DNA of 7,054 nt, taken from NCBI GenBank assembly GCA_031284765.1, contig JAITXK010000133.1:1-7054 (forward strand), read 5' to 3'. Below the pieces are notes generated by a model. That model saw nothing but the letters and a program-made list of their open reading frames with translations. It was not told the DNA's origin and made no database searches. The position numbers and the translations under genes were made by a program. Positions 1 to 5,901 of this stretch are shown here, one piece after another (within the stretch, counting starts at the first letter, position 1; each line of letters begins with the position of its first letter). This DNA is from Candidatus Symbiothrix sp. (lineage in GTDB: Bacteria; Bacteroidota; Bacteroidia; Bacteroidales; Azobacteroidaceae).

Positions 1-165
1 GGCGATGATGTAGATGTAGTAGCAGGCGTGGCTAATTTTAATAATAAAAATGTAGCCAATAATAAAGAGGTAACGTTTACAGGTTTTGATTTGTCAGGCA
101 CTGATATGAACAATTACACATTTGCAGGGCAACCCGCAAGTGTAACGGCAAATATCACACAGCAA
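1..165 (+). repeat. YDG module, C-terminal part, copy 1 (cut by window edge)
   Basis: These 55 codons align without gaps to codons at 526-690, with 39 of 55 residues identical by hand count. The best-conserved block is FAGQPASV followed by ANITQ. At DNA level 22 consecutive bases are identical (119-140 against 644-665). The first half of the module, equivalent to about 430-525, lies outside the window. Confidence 0.85.
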
Positions 166-2175
166 CCAATTACTGTTACCGTAACCGACCAATCGAATGT
201 AGTTTATGGCACAGCAGTAACGCCTGCTTACACTGCGAATGTTGTTCTTTTCTCCGATGACAGTTTTACCGGCACATTAGCCATTGACGGCGCACGCAGC
301 ACTTCCGACAATCTGGTTGCGGGCACTCACAATATTGTGCAAAGCACACTTGCCATTAGCGATGGCAACAATGGCGGCAATTACAATCTGTTGTTTGTGG
401 GCAAAACGTTCACGGTAACGCCACAAACCGCGACCATTATCAACCTAACCGCCGACAACAAAGTGTATGACGAAAATACCCTTGCTACCATTCTCGGCAC
501 AGCAGTGATTGAAGGAAAAGTTGAAGGCGACATTCTAAATGTAGTAGCAGGCGGGGCTAATTTTGATACTAAACACGTAGCCAATGGCAAAAAGGTAACG
601 TTTACCGGGTTTAGTTTGTCAGGTGCTGATGTGAGCAACTACGCATTTGCAGGGCAACCCGCAAGCGTATTGGCAAATATCACGCAGGCAGAATTGACGG
701 TAACGCCCGACAACGGACAAAGCAAAGTGTACGGCGCAACTGACCTGCCACTGACATTCCAATACAGCGGATTTGTAGGTAACGACGATGCAACTTTATT
801 TGCAGGCGCATTGACCCGCGATGCAGGCGACAATGTTGGCACTTATACCATTCAGCAAGGCAATTTAAGTGCAGGTATTAACTACACCATCAACTTTACT
901 GCAGACAAAACCTTTGCAATCACTCCGGCAACGCTGACGGTAACCGCTGATGACAAAACCAAAATCTACGGCGACAGCGACCCTGCTTGGACTTTTGTAG
1001 CCACAGGTTTTGAACTTGGCGATAACGAAAGCGTGTTTGCAGGCGAACTGACCCGTGAGGCAGGTGAAATTGTTGGAAACTATGCTATTTTGCAAGGCAA
1101 TCTGAGCGCAGGCATCAACTACACCATCAGCTTTGTGCCGGGCACGCTGACTATCGACAGACTATCGCAAAGCATTACCTTTGACCCCGAAGCTATTTTG
1201 CAGGTAGAAAATGGCAGCTATGCCCTTGTGGCAACGGCAAGTTCAGGCTTGGAAGTGCAGTTCCGTCTTCGCAATGGCGATGAAACTTTTGCAAATCTGA
1301 GCGCAACAACGCTCACTCCGCTGCAATCGGGACAAATTGAAGTAACCGCCTTTATTGAAAACGACCACAATTATTTGGACGCAGCAGAAAGTCGCACCAT
1401 TACCATTATCAGCAGCAATGCCGCTGTGGGTAACGTGGAGTTGAGCAATGTAACAGAAACCGCCCCCGACTTCTACCTTGTGGATTGTGGCGACATAGAC
1501 GAAATTACGATTACCATTGCCCCCGAAGAAATCGGCGCCAAGGTATGGCACAATGGCGTTGAAGGCAAAACTTTCAGCATCAACACAAGCAGAGCCGATG
1601 TTTACACAGTCAATTACAGCATTGAATCAAGTGCAGGAAATACTGTCAATTACAGTGTGACGGTAGAAAAACAATTTTCTTTCGGCGAGATAGTTGGCAC
1701 CAAATTCAACAATATATTGTTTGTCAAGAACAATCCTGAAATCAATGGCGGTTATCGTTTTGCGACCTGCGAATGGTTTGAAAACGGACAAAGCATCGGA
1801 GACGGGCAGTATTATTCGGCGGGTAACAAACGCAGCGACTTGCTGAACGAGGCATCGCAATACAGTGTAACGATTACCACCGAAGAAGGCAAAATATTGC
1901 ACACTTGCGAGGGTACAATCAGTTTACAAGGTGAGTCGTTGCGCGTTTATCCTAATCCTGCCAAGCAAAGCGAGCCGATTACGATTGAATACGTTACCCA
2001 AAAAGAAGCAAGCAAAAAAGCAGGCGATGCAACGATACAAGTATATGATGCATTGGGCATGTTAGTCAATATTCGGCAGTTGGTCAATGGCAACCTCCAA
2101 CAAATATCATTGCCCACCGCAGGAATATATATGATAAAAATTGGTAACGAAATTGTAAAAATAATAGTGAAATAA
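1..2175 (+). CDS. Modular YDG/MBG-repeat surface protein with T9SS C-terminal sorting domain (5'-truncated by window edge)
   Basis: The frame is open from base 1, so the gene starts upstream; the GTG at 28 is internal, because the codons before it match the same part of a repeat module at 526. The 724 visible codons read, in order: the end of a YDG module (nt 1-165), an MBG-like module (about 166-429), a complete YDG module (about 430-690, with KVYDENT at its start), two MBG modules of the YGX type (691-1161, KVYG and KIYG), an Ig-like beta-rich stretch opening SQSITFD (about 1162-1410), a region I cannot name (about 1420-1932, with a WFENGQSI segment), and a T9SS tail. Such proteins are exported through the Sec and type IX systems and held on the cell surface or released. 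Adhesion or matrix contact is the usual guess for repeat arrays of this kind, but nothing here shows a ligand. No catalytic motif is visible. The next gene begins 30 nt downstream on the same strand. Confidence 0.9.
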   Translation, partial: GDDVDVVAGVANFNNKNVANNKEVTFTGFDLSGTDMNNYTFAGQPASVTANITQQPITVTVTDQSNVVYGTAVTPAYTANVVLFSDDSFTGTLAIDGARSTSDNLVAGTHNIVQSTLAISDGNNGGNYNLLFVGKTFTVTPQTATIINLTADNKVYDENTLATILGTAVIEGKVEGDILNVVAGGANFDTKHVANGKKVTFTGFSLSGADVSNYAFAGQPASVLANITQAELTVTPDNGQSKVYGATDLPLTFQYSGFVGNDDATLFAGALTRDAGDNVGTYTIQQGNLSAGINYTINFTADKTFAITPATLTVTADDKTKIYGDSDPAWTFVATGFELGDNESVFAGELTREAGEIVGNYAILQGNLSAGINYTISFVPGTLTIDRLSQSITFDPEAILQVENGSYALVATASSGLEVQFRLRNGDETFANLSATTLTPLQSGQIEVTAFIENDHNYLDAAESRTITIISSNAAVGNVELSNVTETAPDFYLVDCGDIDEITITIAPEEIGAKVWHNGVEGKTFSINTSRADVYTVNYSIESSAGNTVNYSVTVEKQFSFGEIVGTKFNNILFVKNNPEINGGYRFATCEWFENGQSIGDGQYYSAGNKRSDLLNEASQYSVTITTEEGKILHTCEGTISLQGESLRVYPNPAKQSEPITIEYVTQKEASKKAGDATIQVYDALGMLVNIRQLVNGNLQQISLPTAGIYMIKIGNEIVKIIVK
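526..690 (+). repeat. YDG module, C-terminal part, copy 2
   Basis: This is the second copy of the 1-165 unit, offset by exactly 525 bases. Unlike copy 1 it is preceded in the window by its N-terminal half (about 430-525, with LTADNKVYDENT), so it gives the full module. One MBG-like module sits between the copies, so the duplicated unit was probably an MBG plus YDG pair of about 175 residues. Confidence 0.85.
691..1161 (+). repeat. Two tandem MBG (YGX-type) modules
   Basis: Copy 1 (691-930, 80 codons) and copy 2 (931-1161, 77 codons) share a common plan: a TVT strand, K(V/I)YG, a GF turn, FAG.LTR.AG, VG.Y, then the 12 residues QGNLSAGINYTI, identical in both copies (856-891 and 1093-1128). 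The pattern fits the MBG family common in secreted repeat proteins of Bacteroidota. Codons differ at several synonymous sites inside the identical peptide, so the duplication is not very recent or the protein sequence is under selection. Confidence 0.8.
1933..2172 (+). other. T9SS type A C-terminal sorting domain
   Basis: The last 80 codons begin ESLRVYPNPA, the classical opening of the domain, and continue through IQVYDALGMLV to GIYMIKIGNEIVKIIVK at the stop. The order YPNP, then a V.D..G strand, then a GxY(M/I)(I/V)K(I/V) strand and a basic-hydrophobic end is the recognised signature. The domain directs the protein through the type IX outer-membrane translocon and is normally cleaved when the protein is attached or released. 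It is a strong marker of the phylum. Confidence 0.93.
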
Positions 2176-2205
2176 ACAATCTCAGATCATTTAAAAATAA
2201 GAAAT

Positions 2206-3600
2206 ATGAAGTCGAAAAAAATAATCATCATCGCAACACTGTTTGCAACCCTAACCGCCACGGCGCAATCCAAGCATGAATTTTCCATTCAGACGGGCGG
2301 TGGCTTATCTTCATTGAACTACCAACCAATCGTAGGCGAGACTACTCCCGGCCTTGGATTGGATGCCGGCGTAGGTTACACCTATTTCTTCAATAGCCAC
2401 TGGGGAATAGGTACCGGTGCAGGCGCCAAATGGCTAACCGGCAAATACGATCTGCCTTCGTTGACAGACGCATTTCAAAGTCACGATGGAACAGAAGCCT
2501 TTGAATATCGTTATTCATTGAACAAATACAGTGAAAAACAGCAGGCGCTGTTGTTGACTGTCCCGTTGATGTTCCATTTCCAGTCGGGCAAATTCTATAC
2601 TGCACTGGGCGGAAAAGTCGGTTTGCCGTTAAGTGCAACCTATAAAAACGACTTGGACGAGTTACGGGCAGCGGGCTATTATGCTCACGATGACCTTAGG
2701 CTGAATGATCCTCTATTTATGGGCTTCGGCACGTTTAACAAACTAAGCAATGACGCGGATTTGTCATTAAAAACGGCGTTTTTCGCTTCTGCCGAAGTGG
2801 GTGCAAAGTGGCGATTATCGGAAAAGTTATTCCTTTATACAGGCGTTTTCGTGGATTATGGACTAAACAACATACAGAAAGCCGAAACGGCAAAAACATT
2901 GATTGAGTACAATGCCGCAGCAGCAGATGCTTATTTGCCCAACGGCATATTGGCATCGGCAGTTGACAACCAAGTTTTTGTGGATAAAATAACACCTTTG
3001 TCGGCAGGCATAAAACTGATCCTTGCCTTTGGTAGCAAACCGTATCGGAAATCCGTCCAACAGGTCGTACCGACAACCGACTATCCGCCTGCTCAGCCGT
3101 CCGTAGAAGAGAATATATGGACAGAACAACGCAAAGCCGAAGCCGCACAAAAAGCCGCAGAGCAAGAGCGTTTGTTGGCAGAGCAGTGTAAGGAAGAGCA
3201 ACGCAAGGAAGAGCAACGCAAGGAAGAAGAGCGGCAATACGTGAAGGCTGTTGAGATCATCGAGCAATCTGTCCCCAACGCCTATAAGGTCAATTCCTCC
3301 GCTTTATCGGCAGTCGTCAAAACGGCATTGGACGAGAAAGCAGCATCGCTGCAACGCTATCCCAATCTGTCGATAATTATTGAAGGTCACACCTGCAACA
3401 TCGGAACCTACAGTGAAAACTTCATACTCGGAGAACGTCGCGCCCAAGTAGTCAAAGACTATTTAGTACAGAAAGGCGTTTCTGCCGACCGCATCCGGGT
3501 GGTGAGCAGAGGCAAGTTGAACCCTTTGGTTCCGAACACGAATGAAGAGAACCGACGGAAAAACAGGCGGGTGAAGGTGGAAACGGTAGAAAGATATTGA
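2206..3600 (+). CDS. OmpA-family outer-membrane beta-barrel protein with peptidoglycan-binding domain
   Basis: Likely links the outer membrane to the cell wall. Residues 1-20 form a signal peptide (KSKK, then a hydrophobic core, cleavage likely after ATA before Gln21). Residues about 22-275 are rich in alternating aromatic and small residues (GVGYTYFF, GIGTGAGAKW, FLYTGVFVDYGL) and end in a strand-like AGIKLILAF, as in the outer-membrane barrel families. A Pro-rich link (284-300) is followed by a highly charged probable coiled coil (301-345) and an OmpA C-terminal domain (about 346-464) with GHT, NIG, an N..L...RA block, DYL..KGV....I and the terminal N.RRV. The Asp usual after GHT is Cys397, while the partner Arg412 is present. 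Cys328 and Cys397 are the only cysteines. The start is ATG after an A-rich leader (AAAAATAAGAAAT) with no strong Shine-Dalgarno site. It lies 30 nt after the surface-protein gene and may share its transcript. The barrel part cannot be assigned to a precise family by eye. Confidence 0.92.
   Translation: MKSKKIIIIATLFATLTATAQSKHEFSIQTGGGLSSLNYQPIVGETTPGLGLDAGVGYTYFFNSHWGIGTGAGAKWLTGKYDLPSLTDAFQSHDGTEAFEYRYSLNKYSEKQQALLLTVPLMFHFQSGKFYTALGGKVGLPLSATYKNDLDELRAAGYYAHDDLRLNDPLFMGFGTFNKLSNDADLSLKTAFFASAEVGAKWRLSEKLFLYTGVFVDYGLNNIQKAETAKTLIEYNAAAADAYLPNGILASAVDNQVFVDKITPLSAGIKLILAFGSKPYRKSVQQVVPTTDYPPAQPSVEENIWTEQRKAEAAQKAAEQERLLAEQCKEEQRKEEQRKEEERQYVKAVEIIEQSVPNAYKVNSSALSAVVKTALDEKAASLQRYPNLSIIIEGHTCNIGTYSENFILGERRAQVVKDYLVQKGVSADRIRVVSRGKLNPLVPNTNEENRRKNRRVKVETVERY
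3190..3227 (+). repeat. 15-bp tandem repeat (about 2.5 units) in the OmpA linker
   Basis: The unit AAGGAAGAGCAACGC occurs at 3190-3204 and 3205-3219 with no mismatch, followed by an 8-base partial unit. It encodes KEEQR twice, then the related KEEER. The unit is a multiple of three, so gain or loss of copies would change only the length of the charged coiled-coil linker between barrel and peptidoglycan domain. Confidence 0.9.
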
Positions 3601-3611
3601 TTTGTATTGTT

Positions 3612-4061
3612 TTAGCAATGTGTTTTCGGAATAAACTCCCCCACATCCCTCCCATAAGAAAGCAACTCCCGCACAATCGACGAACTGATATGCGTATATT
3701 TCGGCTCCGTAAACAACACGAATGTTTCGATGCCCGATAACTGCCGGTTGACGTCGGCCGTGTTTTTCTCATACTCAAAATCGTTGATTGAGCGGATGCC
3801 CCGCAGAATGAATTTTGCCCCGATAGACTGCGCAAAATCCACCGTTAAACCCTCATACGCCTGCACTTTCACTTGCGGGTTGTCGGCATACAGCTTGGAA
3901 ATGGTGCTTATCCGTTCTTCCAACGAATAGAAGGTGTTTTTGTTGGGATTGATGCCAATGGCAATAATGATTTCGTCCACCAATTGCAATCCGCGTTTTA
4001 CCAGCGACCAATGGCCGACGGTGAAAGGGTCGAAAGTGCCCGGAAAAATGGCTGTTTTCAT
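3612..4061 (-). CDS. coaD: Pantetheine-phosphate adenylyltransferase
   Basis: Cytoplasmic enzyme of coenzyme A synthesis: it transfers AMP from ATP to 4'-phosphopantetheine, giving dephospho-CoA and pyrophosphate, the step before CoaE. The 149-residue product has the nucleotidyltransferase signature PGTFDPFTVGH at residues 7-17 (T/HxGH motif at 14-17), the Lys of NPNK (Lys41) that corresponds to Lys42 in E. coli, LRGIRSINDFEYE at 86-98, and the C-terminal ISSSIVREL motif at 125-133. The length is usual for CoaD and slightly shorter at the C-terminus than E. coli CoaD, as I recall for other Bacteroidales. The ATG overlaps the parE stop in ATGA, so translation is probably coupled. An AGGAAG stretch at 4071-4066 inside the end of parE could serve as a ribosome site. 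It is the last gene of the minus-strand block and its stop lies 11 nt from that of the convergent OmpA gene. All catalytic motifs look intact. Confidence 0.97.
   Translation of the reverse strand: MKTAIFPGTFDPFTVGHWSLVKRGLQLVDEIIIAIGINPNKNTFYSLEERISTISKLYADNPQVKVQAYEGLTVDFAQSIGAKFILRGIRSINDFEYEKNTADVNRQLSGIETFVLFTEPKYTHISSSIVRELLSYGRDVGEFIPKTHC
4058..4061 (-). other. ATGA stop/start overlap joining parE and coaD
   Basis: On the minus strand the bases read ATGA: TGA ends parE and ATG begins coaD. This arrangement usually means translational coupling by terminating ribosomes, and it shows that the two genes share an mRNA. The purine-rich AGGAAG lies four bases ahead of the ATG. Confidence 0.9.
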
Positions 4062-5896
4062 ATATCTTCCTCTACCACGAGGTTGTTAATGATGAAGGTT
4101 TGCCGCTCCATCGTGTTCTTACCCATGTAAAACTCAAGCATTTCCTTGATGGCATCCGACTTTTTCATCAGCACGGGGTCTAAACGGATGTTTTTGTTGA
4201 TGAAGTGTTTGAATTCGGATGGAGAAATCTCACCCAAACCTTTGAAGCGCGTAATTTCGGGATTAGATCCCAGCTTTTCAATCGCCTTTATCCGTTCGTC
4301 TTCCGAATAGCAATAAATCGTTTCTTTCTTGTTCCGGACGCGGAATAGCGGCGTTTGCAGTATAAATACGTGCTTGTTCCGTATCAAATCGGGAAAAAAC
4401 TGCAAGAAAAAAGTAATAATCAACAACCGGATGTGCATGCCGTCCACGTCGGCATCAGTGGCGATGATGACTTTATTGTAACGCAAGGTTTCCATGCTTT
4501 CTTCGATATTCAATGCGGCCTGCAAGAGATTGAATTCTTCGTTTTCGTACACAATCTTCTTCGTTAATCCAAAAGTGTTCAACGGCTTGCCGCGCAGACT
4601 GAAGACCGCCTGATAATTCGGGTCGCGGCTTTGGGTAATCGAACCACTGGCCGAATCCCCCTCGGTAATGAAAATGCAGGTCTCGTCCAGACTCTCGCCC
4701 TTGACATCGGAATAATGCAACCGGCAATCGCGCAGTTTCTTGTTGTGAAGATTGGCTTTTTTCGCCCGTTCCTTGGCCAGTTTGGTTACGCCGGCGATGG
4801 CTTTCCGTTCTTTTTCCGAATCGCTAATCTTTTTCAGCAATAAGTCCGAAGTTTCGGTATTCTTATGCAGGAAATTATCCAATTCTTTCTTGATGAAATC
4901 GCCGATGAATTTGGCAACGGTCGGCCCTTCGGGTCCTATATCTTTCGACCCTAATTTGGTTTTTGTCTGCGATTCGAATACCGGTTCCTGCACCTTGATG
5001 GCGATTGCCGCCGTGATGCCCATGCGAATATCCGAATATTCAAAGTTCTTATTGTAATACTCCTTGATGACGCGTGAAATCGTTTCCTTGAAGGCCGACA
5101 AATGGGTACCGCCCTGCGTGGTATATTGCCCGTTGACAAACGAATAATATTCCTCGCCGTATTGATTAGAATGGGTCAGCGCCACCTCAATATCCTCGCT
5201 CTGCAAATGGATAATCGGATACAAAGGATCGGAAGTCATGTTTTCATTCAACAAGTCTTCCAGACCGTTTTTGGAGAAAAACTTTTTGCCGTTGTAATTG
5301 ATGGTCAAACCGGCATTCAGAAACACATAATTTTTCAGCAGCGGTTCAACATATTTATCCTGATAATGATAGTCTTTAAAGATTTCGCTATCGGGAATAA
5401 AGCGGATAAGCGTTCCGTTCTCCTCCGTCGTTTTTGTGATGGCGGGATTTTCCACGACTTGCGCCCGGTTGTATTCCACCACTTTCGTTTCGCTTTCGCG
5501 GAAACTTTGCACCAGCATGTAAGACGAAAGGGCATTGACGGCCTTAATCCCCACGCCGTTCATCCCCACCGACTTCTTGAAAGCTTCCGAATCGTATTTC
5601 CCACCGGTATTCATTTTGGAAGACGCATCGACTACACTTTTCAAGGGGATGCCGCGACCATAGTCCCGAACGGTTACTACGCCCTCTTCAATGCGGATGT
5701 CGATGTTTTTTCCGTTCCCCATCATGTACTCGTCAATGGAGTTGTCCATGACTTCTTTCAGCAGGACATAGATACCGTCATCGGCATAATTGCCATCGCC
5801 CAATTTGCCGATGTACATGCCCGGGCGGAGACGGATGTGTTCCCACCATTCCAAGGTAATGATATTGCCTTCGTCGTATTTTACTTCTTGACTCAT
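4058..5896 (-). CDS. parE: DNA topoisomerase IV subunit B (type IIA, GyrB/ParE family)
   Basis: ATPase subunit of the enzyme that decatenates daughter chromosomes and relaxes supercoils, acting with ParC. The 612-residue product has every core element in order: RLRPGMYIG (22-30), the GHKL N-box EVMDNSIDE (48-56), DYGRGIP (78-84), the glycine-rich lid with GMNGVGIKAVN (111-121), the QTK loop Gln310/Lys312, then the TOPRIM metal site with EGDSASG (412-418) and DADVDG (481-486), and the conserved FKGLGE (551-556). Glu412, Asp481 and Asp483 are the expected Mg-binding residues. The length lacks the insert of about 170 residues found in proteobacterial GyrB. EGDSASG in place of the commoner EGDSAGG, and the following block from SITQSRD to LNTFGLTKK, resemble what I remember of Bacteroidales ParE, hence ParE rather than GyrB. 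No parC is in the window. The start is 5 nt after the upstream GNAT gene's stop; the stop overlaps the coaD start by 4 nt. Confidence 0.93.
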   Translation of the reverse strand: MSQEVKYDEGNIITLEWWEHIRLRPGMYIGKLGDGNYADDGIYVLLKEVMDNSIDEYMMGNGKNIDIRIEEGVVTVRDYGRGIPLKSVVDASSKMNTGGKYDSEAFKKSVGMNGVGIKAVNALSSYMLVQSFRESETKVVEYNRAQVVENPAITKTTEENGTLIRFIPDSEIFKDYHYQDKYVEPLLKNYVFLNAGLTINYNGKKFFSKNGLEDLLNENMTSDPLYPIIHLQSEDIEVALTHSNQYGEEYYSFVNGQYTTQGGTHLSAFKETISRVIKEYYNKNFEYSDIRMGITAAIAIKVQEPVFESQTKTKLGSKDIGPEGPTVAKFIGDFIKKELDNFLHKNTETSDLLLKKISDSEKERKAIAGVTKLAKERAKKANLHNKKLRDCRLHYSDVKGESLDETCIFITEGDSASGSITQSRDPNYQAVFSLRGKPLNTFGLTKKIVYENEEFNLLQAALNIEESMETLRYNKVIIATDADVDGMHIRLLIITFFLQFFPDLIRNKHVFILQTPLFRVRNKKETIYCYSEDERIKAIEKLGSNPEITRFKGLGEISPSEFKHFINKNIRLDPVLMKKSDAIKEMLEFYMGKNTMERQTFIINNLVVEEDI

Positions 5897-5901
5897 TGTT
5901 T

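Noticed and set aside
28..30. GTG as the start of the surface-protein gene
   Set aside because: The reading frame is open to base 1, and the nine upstream codons match the corresponding codons of the second YDG copy at 526-552, so the GTG is an internal valine.
2863..3267. Minus-strand open frame with leucine-rich runs (LALLFLALLFL) opposite the OmpA linker, resembling a membrane segment
   Set aside because: It is the reverse complement of the Glu/Lys-rich coiled-coil repeat, which yields Leu/Phe/Ser-rich peptides. The coding strand has a signal peptide and OmpA domain, so this is a shadow.
3606..3619. Bidirectional terminator hairpin ATTG-TTTTAG-CAAT between the convergent genes
   Set aside because: The stem is four base pairs with two G-C pairs and lacks a proper U tract; too weak to call.
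4058..5896. Assignment of the topoisomerase gene as gyrB
   Set aside because: The length (612), lack of the large insert and the EGDSASG/SLRGKPLN/LTKK context fit Bacteroidales ParE better. Without parC or gyrA in the window some doubt remains.
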